The notes under the pieces were generated by a model. The model was given only the letters and a program-made list of their open reading frames with translations. It did no database searches and had not been told where the DNA came from. From the NCBI GenBank assembly GCA_004195045.1, contig SGBC01000001.1, positions 62,001 to 126,000 of the forward strand: a stretch of 64,000 nt of DNA. Reading direction: 5' to 3'. This document shows positions 30,275 through 39,791 of the stretch, piece after piece; position 1 is the stretch's first letter; each line of letters opens with the position of its first letter. A program made the position numbers and the translations under genes. Origin of the DNA: Candidatus Acididesulfobacter guangdongensis (GTDB lineage: Bacteria; SZUA-79; Acidulodesulfobacterales; Acidulodesulfobacteraceae).

Positions 30275-32513
30275 TAATGAAAATGACGACACGGACTTTT
30301 CAAACTTGAAGAAGTACGGGTATGACAGCGAGGTGATTTTTTTATCAATAAAAAATAATTTAGATAAATTTCAGTTAAGCAATCTCACCAAATCTATTAT
30401 TTCAAAAAGAATATTTTCTCAGCTTTGTTTTGAACCGGCATTTTTGAATCTGATAATATCCGAAAAGGATAAAGCGGATACTTTCGATGCAAATTCAATA
30501 AACATTTCGACAGAAATTTTAGATAACTATATATATAATTATATATCGAACTATATTGAGCCATCGTTAAAAAATCTCCACAATCCGTTTCTTATGAAAG
30601 ATATGGATAAAGCGGTAAACCGTATAATTAGCGCATTAGTAAACGATGAAAAAATATGTGTTTTCGGCGATTATGACGTTGACGGAATTACCGCAACATC
30701 TTTTTTAGTTCTTTTTCTCAGAGAAATTAATAAATATATTGTAAAAGCCAACAGCAATGGTAATACCGACGGCAGTGCAGGCAATAAAGACACTGGGATT
30801 GCTATAAACGGAAACAGCGATGCCGTAAAAAAAGTAACTGATGATAACAATCATAATGAAAATGGAATAAATGGAAGCTTCGAAAACAATCATACGAATA
30901 ATATATGCGGCAACGCTTGTACAAACGGCAGTAAAAACACATCCGATAATAACATAATATATAAAATTCCGGACAGAATTAAGCATGGCTATGGACTTGG
31001 CATTGAACCTATAAATGAACTGATAGCCGATAATAATTGCGAAAATGGAAAGCCGGTCTCGCTAATAATTACGGTTGACCTCGGTATCACTAATTATGAA
31101 CCCGTAGAATATGCAAATTCCAACAGCATAGACGTTGTTATATGCGACCATCACGAAGTCCCCGATAGGATTCCTCCTGCAATCGCAATACTTAATCCTA
31201 AACAAAGAGACGATAAATTTCCTTTTAAATTTTTACCGGGCGTGGGCATTGCGTTTAATCTTGCAATGGCTCTAAGAAAACAACTTTTTGACGATGGTTT
31301 AATAAGTTCTTATCCAAATCTAAAAGATTTTCTTGACATTGTTTGTATTGGGATTGTAGGCGACATCGTACCTATGTATGACGAAAACAGACTGCTGGTT
31401 TACTACGGGCTTAAAATAATTAATAGCGACCCAAGACCGGGAATAAAAGAATTAAAAAAAATCTGCAATCTTCGTTTTGACAATGCAACTGAATCTGACA
31501 TTGCATGGAAAATAGCTCCGAAGATCAATTCATCGGGCAGGGTTGGAAATCCTAATATCGCTATTGAATTACTCATGTCGCAGGATTACGAACAAGCAAG
31601 AACTTTAGCCTTAAAATTAGAAGAACTGAATAAAAAAAGAAAAAAATTAGAAACAGAATGTTTTAACAGCGCAATTATAAAAATAAATCAGATGGACGGC
31701 GCGAATTATTCAAATCCAGTAATTATTTTATCAGATGATTCATGGCATCCGGGGGTTATAGGAATAGCATCGTCAAGATTAGCCGAATCTTTAATGAAAC
31801 CTGTTTTGCTGCTATCAGGATATAAAGAAGACATTTTTATAGGTTCTGCAAGGTCATATGAAAATATTGATATCTATTCAATTTTAAAACAATTTAAAAA
31901 TTTTTTTATAAAATTCGGCGGTCACAAGCTGGCTTGCGGTCTGAGTATTAAAAAAAACGAATTCGATAAATTTATTGACGCTGCAAATAAATTATGGGAA
32001 AAAGATTCGGATAAACTTCAATCTGATATTGCTTATATCAGGACAGGCTGCAAATTTAACTACGACGAAGAACTGTCAGCCGACAATATGAGCAATGAAC
32101 TTATAAATAAGCTGAGACTAATGGCACCCTACGGAGTACTGAATGAACAGCCAAAATTCTGCATAAAGAATCCTTTAATAGACAATATTATAACAAGGAA
32201 AATAAAAAATACTTACAATTCCCGCAACAGCAGCGATCAGAGAAATGCAGACACTCCTTCCCCCGCAGATAAAGTATTAGATAACAATTTAAATTTTAAT
32301 TTTAAAAAAATTATAAACAATGAATATTTTACTTGCGACATAATAAATTACGGAGACAAAATCAGCAAATCGAATAAAGCTATCATTTTTAAAAATATAT
32401 CCTGCTTCAGAGCCGAAGATTTTGATTTTAAAAATCTTAACAATACTACAGTTAAAAGTATAATATTTGAATTTTTTAATAATTATATTAAAATATTAGA
32501 TATTATCTACTAA
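30255..32513 (+). CDS. recJ: Single-stranded-DNA exonuclease RecJ
   Basis: 752 residues, longer than the usual 560-600. DHH-family motifs in order: CVFGDYDVDGITATS (about 136-150), VVICDHHEVPDRIP (near 298), DIVCIGIVGDIVPM, KIAPKINSSGRVGNP, GSARSYENIDI and FGGHKLACGLSI. Degrades 5'-ended single strands in repair and recombination. An Asn/Gly-rich insert of about 70 residues (166-237) sits between the first motif and the DHH motif. A smaller one lies near the C-terminus. The start overlaps secF. Confidence 0.95.
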   Translation: MKNIINNNENDDTDFSNLKKYGYDSEVIFLSIKNNLDKFQLSNLTKSIISKRIFSQLCFEPAFLNLIISEKDKADTFDANSINISTEILDNYIYNYISNYIEPSLKNLHNPFLMKDMDKAVNRIISALVNDEKICVFGDYDVDGITATSFLVLFLREINKYIVKANSNGNTDGSAGNKDTGIAINGNSDAVKKVTDDNNHNENGINGSFENNHTNNICGNACTNGSKNTSDNNIIYKIPDRIKHGYGLGIEPINELIADNNCENGKPVSLIITVDLGITNYEPVEYANSNSIDVVICDHHEVPDRIPPAIAILNPKQRDDKFPFKFLPGVGIAFNLAMALRKQLFDDGLISSYPNLKDFLDIVCIGIVGDIVPMYDENRLLVYYGLKIINSDPRPGIKELKKICNLRFDNATESDIAWKIAPKINSSGRVGNPNIAIELLMSQDYEQARTLALKLEELNKKRKKLETECFNSAIIKINQMDGANYSNPVIILSDDSWHPGVIGIASSRLAESLMKPVLLLSGYKEDIFIGSARSYENIDIYSILKQFKNFFIKFGGHKLACGLSIKKNEFDKFIDAANKLWEKDSDKLQSDIAYIRTGCKFNYDEELSADNMSNELINKLRLMAPYGVLNEQPKFCIKNPLIDNIITRKIKNTYNSRNSSDQRNADTPSPADKVLDNNLNFNFKKIINNEYFTCDIINYGDKISKSNKAIIFKNISCFRAEDFDFKNLNNTTVKSIIFEFFNNYIKILDIIY

Positions 32514-32544
32514 CTAATAAATATTTTATATATAACTATATACA

Positions 32545-32616
32545 AATATACATAAACATATAAATAAAAATAATCATATAAATATACATAAACTTATAAA
32601 TAAAAATAATCATATA
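32545..32616. repeat. Tandem duplication, 36 bp x 2, before pilM
   Basis: Two adjacent 36-bp units (AATATACATAAAC...CATATA) with one difference. A degenerate third copy follows. This is in the 265-bp recJ-pilM gap, which shows no gene. Confidence 0.85.
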
Positions 32617-32778
32617 AATATATATAAATATACATAAACTTATTTATAATATATATATAGGATTATAGATAGATAGCAAATAAAAAAATAGACGGCAGAT
32701 AGTTGGTATATATTAGATAATAAATAATCTCCAACGATATTTAAATTTCTTAATAATTGAAAATATAATATAGCATAT

Positions 32779-34128
32779 ATGTCAAAAACCTTCACGGCAG
32801 CCATAATAGATTACAATTATATTAAAATCATTGAAGCGACTAAAAGGAATAAGACTTATATTATAAATAATTTTTCGCTCGAAAAGCTTAACCAAAACAA
32901 CATTGACGCAGCAACCCATAATGATAATCCGGAAAACACGGAAAATATTTTAATGGCGGAAGAAATAAAAAAAGCATTCGGCTTAAGGCAGTTCAGTAAA
33001 AAAAATGTTTTTACAGTTTTAAATGATGATTATATTTATAATTATAATTTTTCACTCCCCGAAATGCCTGCATCTGACCTTGCTAAAGCGATAGAATACG
33101 AGATCAAGAAAAAATCTCCGTTTCCTATGTCTCAAATTGTTTACGATTATATTTACACCTATCAGGAAGATAATAAAGATGGTGGCTGCAGCCTTTTAAT
33201 AACCGCATACGTCGCTAAAAAAGAATATTCCGAACAGTTAGTTAAAATTTTCGCGGATGCTGATATAAAGCTCAGGTCAATAGAATCTAAAACAACCGGG
33301 CTGTATAATGCAAATTTATTTATTTATGGGAATAATGCCGGTCTGCACTATATGCTTATAGACATCAATCTTATTTCAATAAAGATAATCATCATATATA
33401 AAAATACGATAATCTTTGAAAGAAATATTGAAGAAGTTAATATCATCAAAAATACCAAAAATATAAATGAAGCGGGAGAGGCTATAAGCGCTGAAATTCA
33501 AAAAACGGTTGATTATTATTATGCAGGAAAATCAATAGAACCGATTGAAAAAATATATATTTCAGGGGTTTACGCAAACAATGAAACATTTAAAGATATA
33601 ATATCTAATTTAACAAATATACATATAGAAACAACGAGCATTGTAAAGCTATTAGACAACACCAGCGGCGCAGACAAACACGATAATAACGCAAGAAATA
33701 ATAGCGTCAAAGCCGATAGCGCACGCAATAACGATGAAAATAATAAAAAAAGAAATAATAAGGGATATAAAATTCAACCTTTAATAAAACTGTCATCAAA
33801 ACTTCACAAAAAAATTTATAAAACTAAAACTGCCGCAAAAAAAGTGCGCAAAGCAAACAATAGCAATAAACCGCCGGACGGCAGCGGCAATGGCATTAAT
33901 AATTACACCGATAACGGTAATATCGGCAGCAACGGCGGCAATAACAGCAATAACATTAATAACATTAATCGTTATACCGATAATGACAATATCGGCAGCA
34001 ATAACGGAATGATGAATATGAACGCAGATGGGCAAATGTTACCAAATTATATTCTGTATGACGAAAATAATTTATTTGATATACTGGATATTATGCTGCC
34101 CGCATTTGGGCTTATACTTGGGAAATAA
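32779..34128 (+). CDS. pilM: Type IV pilus assembly protein PilM (actin-like)
   Basis: 449 residues (family about 350). The N-terminal actin-like fold includes KAIEYEIKKKSPFPMSQIVYDY, typical of PilM, and EIQKTVDYYYAGKSIEPIEKIYISG near 245. It sits on the cytoplasmic face and binds the PilN N-terminus. Residues about 296-425 are a low-complexity Asn/Gly/Lys region with two similar blocks (YTDNGNIGSN and YTDNDNIGSN). The end, DIMLPAFGLILGK, resembles the usual C-terminus of PilM, so the insert precedes the last conserved segment. First gene of pilMNOPQ. Confidence 0.88.
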   Translation: MSKTFTAAIIDYNYIKIIEATKRNKTYIINNFSLEKLNQNNIDAATHNDNPENTENILMAEEIKKAFGLRQFSKKNVFTVLNDDYIYNYNFSLPEMPASDLAKAIEYEIKKKSPFPMSQIVYDYIYTYQEDNKDGGCSLLITAYVAKKEYSEQLVKIFADADIKLRSIESKTTGLYNANLFIYGNNAGLHYMLIDINLISIKIIIIYKNTIIFERNIEEVNIIKNTKNINEAGEAISAEIQKTVDYYYAGKSIEPIEKIYISGVYANNETFKDIISNLTNIHIETTSIVKLLDNTSGADKHDNNARNNSVKADSARNNDENNKKRNNKGYKIQPLIKLSSKLHKKIYKTKTAAKKVRKANNSNKPPDGSGNGINNYTDNGNIGSNGGNNSNNINNINRYTDNDNIGSNNGMMNMNADGQMLPNYILYDENNLFDILDIMLPAFGLILGK

Positions 34129-34130
34129 AC

Positions 34131-34727
34131 TTGTATCTCATGGTAAAATCCATCGTTAAAAAAAAGAAAAACAAAACTAGAATAAATTTATTGCCGTTAA
34201 GCGATAAAATAAATACAGCCAGAAGGAATAAGCTTATTGTTTATTTAATCGTTTTGCTCAGCTATATTTTTATCTTATCCGGATATGATTATATAATATA
34301 CGGTAAAACAAACAATGCGAGAACCGTTATTTTTAATCTGAATCAGAAATTGGAGACCATTAGAAATAATAATATAATTTATACGACAATTCAAAAAGCT
34401 ATTCTGAATAAAGAAAAAATAGAAGCATCGCTCAAAAAAGATTCATTGATAATAAATCAGTTAAACCGGCTTAAAAAGAAAGAATATAAAAAATTTATCG
34501 AAATAATTAAATTTCCGATGCCGGACGGCATATGGCTCAGCAGTTTATCGTCAAATAACGGAAATTTTATCATTAACGGCAATAGTCTATCATTAAAAGA
34601 TGTTTCCGTTTATATTAAAAATATTAAAAAGATGAAAATATTCAAAAAAATATATTTATCAGGCATTGAAAAAAAAATAAAAAAAGGTAATAATTATTAT
34701 ACTTTTGATTTAAAATGCAAACTTTGA
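34131..34727 (+). CDS. pilN: Type IV pilus assembly protein PilN
   Basis: About 195-198 residues. It carries the short cytoplasmic RINLLP motif that docks into PilM, then one membrane helix (about 35-55) and a coiled-coil periplasmic part. TTG at 34131 with GGGA upstream and ATG at 34140 are both possible starts. It follows pilM by two bases. Identity rests on the INLLP motif and gene order; the periplasmic part is too diverged to add support. Confidence 0.85.
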   Translation: MYLMVKSIVKKKKNKTRINLLPLSDKINTARRNKLIVYLIVLLSYIFILSGYDYIIYGKTNNARTVIFNLNQKLETIRNNNIIYTTIQKAILNKEKIEASLKKDSLIINQLNRLKKKEYKKFIEIIKFPMPDGIWLSSLSSNNGNFIINGNSLSLKDVSVYIKNIKKMKIFKKIYLSGIEKKIKKGNNYYTFDLKCKL

Positions 34728-35329
34728 TTATGAAATATTTTGAAAAAATAAAAGAATTTCTTAACAATTTAAGAAATAATAAATTTTTCTTAATATTTTT
34801 AATGCTTTTAGTGTTTATCTATTTAATAAATAATGATTTTTTTTTACAAAAATTTAATAGAAATTACTCTTTAGAAGCTATCAAGATTACACAACTGAAC
34901 GGAAAGGTTAAAAAAATGCAAAAAAATTATTCTTCTATCAGCGCTGAAAGATTTGAACTATTGAACACAAAAAAATATATTAAAAAATTAAAGCTAATAC
35001 TGAAACAGAATAAATCTTCGCTGCCCGATACTTTTCAGATTGCATCTTTAGTTAAACAAATATCGGATTGTATGCCGGAAACCAATTTCGAAATTAAATA
35101 TATAAAATTTAATAAAATCATTAAATCTAAAAAAATAAATTACAAAATACTGCCTATTTCTATTTCAATAGTAAGCGGATATAATCAGGCTTTATTATTT
35201 TTAAAAAAGATTAACTCATTAAAAAGAATAATTTTATTAAAAAACATGGAAATTTCGGCAGACCGGAAAATACCGTCTTATCTTGAAATAAATTTAACGG
35301 CTGAAACTTTCGCTTTGACAAAAAAATAA
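34715..35329 (+). CDS. pilO: Type IV pilus assembly protein PilO
   Basis: About 200 residues with one N-terminal membrane helix (about 25-42), then a coiled coil (KITQLNGKVKKMQKNYSS) and a C-terminal alpha-beta part (LPISISIVSGYNQALLFLKKINSLKRII), the PilO pattern. It forms the inner-membrane alignment complex with PilN and PilP. The first Met overlaps pilN by 13 bases; the Met at 34730 avoids the overlap and may be the real start. Called largely from topology and position. Confidence 0.78.
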   Translation: MQTLIMKYFEKIKEFLNNLRNNKFFLIFLMLLVFIYLINNDFFLQKFNRNYSLEAIKITQLNGKVKKMQKNYSSISAERFELLNTKKYIKKLKLILKQNKSSLPDTFQIASLVKQISDCMPETNFEIKYIKFNKIIKSKKINYKILPISISIVSGYNQALLFLKKINSLKRIILLKNMEISADRKIPSYLEINLTAETFALTKK

Positions 35330-35349
35330 ACGTTATATCAATAAATAAA

Positions 35350-35727
35350 ATGAAATCTATTTTTCTAAATATTCTATCGCCTGTCGGTATTACAGGATTA
35401 TCTTTTATAATGCTTTTTATATGCGTAAATTCCGTCAATGCTTACGCTTACAAATTGAAAAATCCATTTATTTCACCGTTTAAACAAAAATCAATCTCAA
35501 TAATACGCCATAAAACAGTTCATAAGCTAAATTTACAGGCAATAATCGCAAGTTCCGAAAAAAATCTTAATATTGCAATAATTAACGGTAAACCTTATTA
35601 TATAAACTCAAAAATTTTATCAGTAGGTAAGATACTCAATATAACAAAAGGCGCTGTCATTATTGAATCAAAAAAAGGCAGAATAATACGTTTGATTTTA
35701 AAAAAATTTGAAGGTTTCCAAAATTAA
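35350..35727 (+). CDS. pilP: Probable PilP-like pilus lipoprotein/periplasmic subunit
   Basis: 125 residues. N-terminal hydrophobic segment (about 8-30) resembles a signal peptide with no lipobox cysteine. The C-terminal region (LQAIIASSEKNLNIAIINGKPYYINSKIL...GAVIIESKKGRIIRLIL) resembles the beta-domain of PilP and GspC. Located between pilO and the secretin gene, exactly where pilP occurs. It would link PilN/O to the secretin. Short for PilP (about 170) and without the lipoprotein cysteine, so the name is partly positional. Confidence 0.65.
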   Translation: MKSIFLNILSPVGITGLSFIMLFICVNSVNAYAYKLKNPFISPFKQKSISIIRHKTVHKLNLQAIIASSEKNLNIAIINGKPYYINSKILSVGKILNITKGAVIIESKKGRIIRLILKKFEGFQN

Positions 35728-35729
35728 TT

Positions 35730-37127
35730 ATGAAAATTCATAAAAACTTTTCGTTTATTTTATTTTTTATATTACCGGCGGTACTATTTGCTATATTTTT
35801 AGATTTACAAAATAATACGGCTGCTTTTGCAAAAACTTTTCATAGCAATAATCGCAGCAGCAATATCAGATATAATTTTGACAAAAGAGCAATTAGCAGA
35901 AAAATAAAATATATTAACTTTTACGGCATAGAACTGCCTGAAAATAAAATAACTATAAATGGAAATGATATTCCGCTGAGACCGCTCCTTATCGGTTTAA
36001 CTCATGAATTTCATATTAACTATTCATTGAGTAATGCAGTAAAAGGCGATATAACCCTTCACATAAATAAGATTTATTTAAATAAGGCGCTAAAAATAAT
36101 TTTTGAAGCGGGAAATTTAAATTTCAGCGTTAAAAACAAAGTACTTTTTATAGGTACAAGCTCTTCATTAAAGAATAAATTTAAAGTTTATAAAATTAAA
36201 CTAAAAAATATACCGGCATCTAAAGCAATATCTCTTTTAACTCCAATGATGCCAAAAGGCGGAAAAGTTATTGCGCTGCCGAACGGTAATGAAATTTTAG
36301 CATATGATTTGCCCTCTAATATTAAACAGATAAACAGAATTATAAAAAATATAGATGTAAAAAAGAGAATTGTTCGTATTCAGGCAAAAATAGTTGACAT
36401 CAGCAATAATTTTACCAGAAATTTAGGCGTTTCATGGTCAATGTCCCCCTATGCAAATAATACTATTACTACTACAGGTACGAGCATATCCGGTTTCAGC
36501 ACGCCTGTCGCTCTTTCTTCAGGTACTATGAATCTGAATATAGGAACGTCATGGCAGAATTTTGGACTAATTTCGGCTCAGTTAAGCATGGGACAGCAAT
36601 TAGGATACGATAAAATAATATCATCGCCGGATGTGACGGTAGTAAGCGGCAGCACGGCTACGATAAATTCCGGCACTACATTGTATTATACGGCTTATAC
36701 GGCATCTTCAGGAACAGGCTCTTCGTCGCCGACATCTTCAACCGGTACCACGATCATCACACAGCAGCCAGTCACCTCTACATTGCAGACAATAACTTTG
36801 GGATTGACGCTGACGGTTACACCGATTATAGAAAGCGGAGGCAATATCATTTTAAATCTTACGGTTACTAATTCACAGCCTGATTTTGGACAGGAGGTGG
36901 ATGGTTTTCCCAGCGCAACGAATCAAAGCGTTACTACGACAGTTTCGGTAAAAAATAATTCCACACTTGTTTTAGGCGGTATTCTTTATACGGAAAAATC
37001 ACGTTCAAATAACGGCATCCCTTTATTATCAGATATACCTATATTGGGTTATCTGTTTTCATCAAGACAGAAAGTCGTAAATAAAGAACAGCTGATGATA
37101 TTTATTTCCCCTAAATTAATTAAATAA
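35730..37127 (+). CDS. pilQ: Type IV pilus secretin PilQ
   Basis: 465 residues, shorter than typical PilQ. Signal peptide about 1-35. An STN-like N0 domain at about 75-140 (LIGLTHEFHINYSL...), an N1 domain (KVYKIKLKNIPASKAISLL...IKNIDVKK), then the secretin core: RIQAKIVDISNNFTRNLGVSW and, at the C-terminus, LVLGGILYTE and GIPLLSDIPILGYLFSSR. A Ser/Thr-rich stretch near 325-345 may be the gate or tip loop. The AMIN domains of long PilQ proteins are absent. Forms the outer-membrane pore for the pilus. Confidence 0.93.
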   Translation: MKIHKNFSFILFFILPAVLFAIFLDLQNNTAAFAKTFHSNNRSSNIRYNFDKRAISRKIKYINFYGIELPENKITINGNDIPLRPLLIGLTHEFHINYSLSNAVKGDITLHINKIYLNKALKIIFEAGNLNFSVKNKVLFIGTSSSLKNKFKVYKIKLKNIPASKAISLLTPMMPKGGKVIALPNGNEILAYDLPSNIKQINRIIKNIDVKKRIVRIQAKIVDISNNFTRNLGVSWSMSPYANNTITTTGTSISGFSTPVALSSGTMNLNIGTSWQNFGLISAQLSMGQQLGYDKIISSPDVTVVSGSTATINSGTTLYYTAYTASSGTGSSSPTSSTGTTIITQQPVTSTLQTITLGLTLTVTPIIESGGNIILNLTVTNSQPDFGQEVDGFPSATNQSVTTTVSVKNNSTLVLGGILYTEKSRSNNGIPLLSDIPILGYLFSSRQKVVNKEQLMIFISPKLIK

Positions 37128-37185
37128 TATTTATATCATAACAAAATAAATAAGACTGATAGATAATACCGCTGATATCTAAAGC

Positions 37186-37315
37186 TAAAATTAAAATTAA
37201 ACTATTAAAATTAATCAATTAAAATTAAACTATTAGAATTAAACAATTAAAATTAAGCAATTAAAATTAAACTATTAGAATCAAACAATTAAAATTAGAC
37301 TATTAAAATTAAACT
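37186..37315. repeat. Degenerate AT-rich tandem repeat before tatC
   Basis: Repeating blocks built from CAATTAAAATTAAACTATTAGAAT, about 28 bp each, in roughly four imperfect copies. They fill most of the 223-bp gap between pilQ and tatC. Confidence 0.8.
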
Positions 37316-37350
37316 GTGGTTAAGCCACTGAGGCTAAAATAGAACGCGCT

Positions 37351-38250
37351 ATGGAAAAAAAAATAAAAAATACTGACAATACAGATAATGCAAATAATAC
37401 AGACAATACAGACGATTCGAGAATGCCTTTCCTCGAACACTTTTCTGAATTAAGAAAACGGATTGTCCATATTTTTATTATTATAATAATTACCACCGGT
37501 TTTTCATGGCATCTATCGTACAACGCCGTTAACGTCATTGAAATGCCTTTAGAGAAGCCTACTTACATTACATACTTTTCAGGAGAACTAAAAAATATTA
37601 TCAAACAGAAAGTCCCTTTTATTTATTACGCCTTCGGACTTAATAAAACACCTAAAAAATTTACAAAACATATATTGCATTATTCCGCCCCGCTGGAACC
37701 GTTTTTTATGCAGGTAAAAGTATCAATTATACTTGGATTTATGATGGCATTGCCGTTTATATTCTTTGAAATATGGCAATTTATTAAACCCGGATTATTA
37801 AAAAAGGAAAGAATGTACTTGCTGCCTTTCATGTTTTTTGGAACACTTTCATTTATATCAGGAATGGTTTTTATGATATTTTATATATGGCCGGCAGTGA
37901 TAAATTTTTCACTCAGTTATCAAAATACGAATTTGTCGCCTTTGATAAATCTTACTCATTTTGTTAATTTTGCTTTGAGATTAAGTATTATTTTCGGAGT
38001 AATATTTGAATTGCCGATTATTTCTACTTTGCTTTCTATAGCAGGAATACTGAAACCGGATATTTTAACCAAGAATAGAAAGTACGCTTTAATAGGCAGT
38101 TTAGTTATTGCGGCATTTCATGCAGACATTGTTACTATGTTTTTTATAGCTATACCGTTATATTCTATGTATGAAATAAGCATTGCTATCTCAACCGTCG
38201 TCTGGAAATTGAAAAAAATAAAACAAAAAAGCGCAAAAACTGAACAATAA
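37351..38250 (+). CDS. tatC: Sec-independent protein translocase TatC
   Basis: 299 residues, six membrane segments. Conserved N-terminal FLEHFSELRKRI at about 28-39 with the key Glu, then PLEPFFMQVKVSIILGF and MALPFIFFEIWQFIKPGL. TatC binds twin-arginine signal peptides. The usual TPPD-type loop between helices 5 and 6 reads AAFHADIVTMF here, a noticeable departure. The first 23 residues are an Asn/Asp/Thr tail. No tatA or tatB is in the window. Confidence 0.92.
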   Translation: MEKKIKNTDNTDNANNTDNTDDSRMPFLEHFSELRKRIVHIFIIIIITTGFSWHLSYNAVNVIEMPLEKPTYITYFSGELKNIIKQKVPFIYYAFGLNKTPKKFTKHILHYSAPLEPFFMQVKVSIILGFMMALPFIFFEIWQFIKPGLLKKERMYLLPFMFFGTLSFISGMVFMIFYIWPAVINFSLSYQNTNLSPLINLTHFVNFALRLSIIFGVIFELPIISTLLSIAGILKPDILTKNRKYALIGSLVIAAFHADIVTMFFIAIPLYSMYEISIAISTVVWKLKKIKQKSAKTEQ

Positions 38251-38561
38251 AAGATATTTTTAATCCAAAAATTCACCAAATTGCAGAATTAATAGAATTA
38301 TTTTTAGTCCAAATTCACCGTAGTTAATAATAAATAGCACTATTATAGTGCTTATATATTATATAATAATGCCAATACGCCGCACTGTAGCATATATAAC
38401 GAAATGCTTAGCGCAACGTGTCAAAAAAAACTGCCGGAAACCGCAACCGCGGGTGCCAGACATCTCATATTTATAATACAAATACCAACAAATTAATAAT
38501 TAAAACGATGAAATTGGACTAAAAAAATTTGCTTGTTTTAGATAAAAAATTAATAAGGAAT
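38251..38561. other. Convergent tatC-tusA intergenic region, 311 bp
   Basis: No gene seen. A GC-richer patch (38371-38460) has several short inverted repeats, such as CCGC/GCGG, but no clear terminator with a T run. Its sequence is partly similar to a patch at 8811-8871. Confidence 0.45.
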
Positions 38562-38795
38562 TTATGCTTTTTTTACATAAAATTTAAATTTTCCGCCTTC
38601 TTCTGCAGATTCTAAGAGCTCATTTCCTGTTCTTTTGCACCATGCCGTCATATCATTTTTAGAACCCGGGTCGGTAGAAATAACTTCAAGAACCTGACCT
38701 GAAGTCATTGAATCGATTTCTTTTTTCGTTTTAACAATAGGCAACGGACATGATAATCCGCTTGCGTCAAGAGTTTTGTTTGATGCTGTTGCCAT
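38562..38795 (-). CDS. tusA: TusA/SirA-family sulfur carrier protein
   Basis: 77 residues. The conserved Cys lies in LSCPLPIVKTKKEI (CPxP motif near 16-19), which in TusA accepts persulfide sulfur. The rest follows the beta-alpha-beta TusA fold with VLEVISTDPGSKNDMTAWC. GGAGGG precedes the start at good spacing. Single gene, convergent with tatC. Members act in tRNA thiolation, molybdenum cofactor or sulfur metabolism; the window does not say which. Confidence 0.9.
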   Translation of the reverse strand: MATASNKTLDASGLSCPLPIVKTKKEIDSMTSGQVLEVISTDPGSKNDMTAWCKRTGNELLESAEEGGKFKFYVKKA

Positions 38796-39000
38796 AATTA
38801 AATACCCTCCATTTAGTTTTATTGATTTTATTGAATTAAGTTAATACCGTCAATGGCATATTTATTAAACAAATACCGATAATACCTTTATTTTATGAAG
38901 CGTAAAACATTTGTACATTATATTATTAAAATATAAATTTGTCAATAAATACAAAGTTAAATTGACAACTTTTAAGGTATCTATTTTAATAAAGTATAAT

Positions 39001-39771
39001 CTATTTTTGTTTCGGAAAATTTAAAGTTATCACCTCTTTATTTTTGCCTAATTTTCCAAGATATTTTCCATTATAGCTTAGCAATATTCCGCCTGCATTC
39101 CCAATTTTGATATGCAAATTCTTTTTGGCTTTCCATATTTTAACAGTTCCGGGATATAGCATGCTCTGCTTTTGCCTTGAATCGTCTATAGAAACATCTA
39201 CCCATGTTTTTCTGATAACCTTGCCTTTAAGTATTACTTTATAATGGATATTAGATTTGTTTTTAATATACTTGCTTTTTAATGATTTTTTTTTATTGAC
39301 AAGTTTATGTTTATGTTTTGCGGAAAATATAGAAAATAATTTGGAGGAAATATTATCTGTTCTAACTGCTTTTTGAATATTAATAAACCCGATAATGCCG
39401 AAAATAATTACAATAATAATTGCAGCTGATATAAATAATCTTTTCTTTAATTTTATTGATTTCTGATGCTCTTCTACAAATTTTTGTTTTACAATATCTT
39501 CGTGCTTAATTTCAGAAATATTTTTGTTAGCCGATTCGTAAAGCTTCATAGCATAAAATTCATCGGCTTTAATTGCTTCGGCAATTGATTTTATATAGCC
39601 CTTAATTGTATAAGAAGAAGGGAAAGGTAAAAAATTATCGTCTTCTATCGCCTGAATATATGCCGGCGATATTTTTGTTATGCGGGCAATATCGTTCTGG
39701 GTAAAATTATGCCTTTCCCGTTCCGACTTAATGTATTTACCGACCGTTTCTATATTAATTTCATCTTCCAT
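39001..39771 (-). CDS. rodZ: RodZ-like helix-turn-helix membrane protein
   Basis: 256 residues. N-terminal Xre-type HTH at about 8-70 (ERERHNFTQNDIARITKISPAYIQAIE), with the RodZ-typical LPFPSSYTIKGYIKSIAEAI. One membrane helix at about 112-132. The C-terminal periplasmic domain (WVDVSIDDSRQKQSMLYPG...WKAKKNLHIKIGNAGGI) matches the DUF4115 beta domain of RodZ. It tethers MreB to the membrane. It lies next to the TPR lipoprotein as in many proteobacteria (pilF-rodZ). Confidence 0.9.
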   Translation of the reverse strand: MEDEINIETVGKYIKSERERHNFTQNDIARITKISPAYIQAIEDDNFLPFPSSYTIKGYIKSIAEAIKADEFYAMKLYESANKNISEIKHEDIVKQKFVEEHQKSIKLKKRLFISAAIIIVIIFGIIGFINIQKAVRTDNISSKLFSIFSAKHKHKLVNKKKSLKSKYIKNKSNIHYKVILKGKVIRKTWVDVSIDDSRQKQSMLYPGTVKIWKAKKNLHIKIGNAGGILLSYNGKYLGKLGKNKEVITLNFPKQK

Positions 39772-39791
39772 ATATCTGTAATGACAATCAA

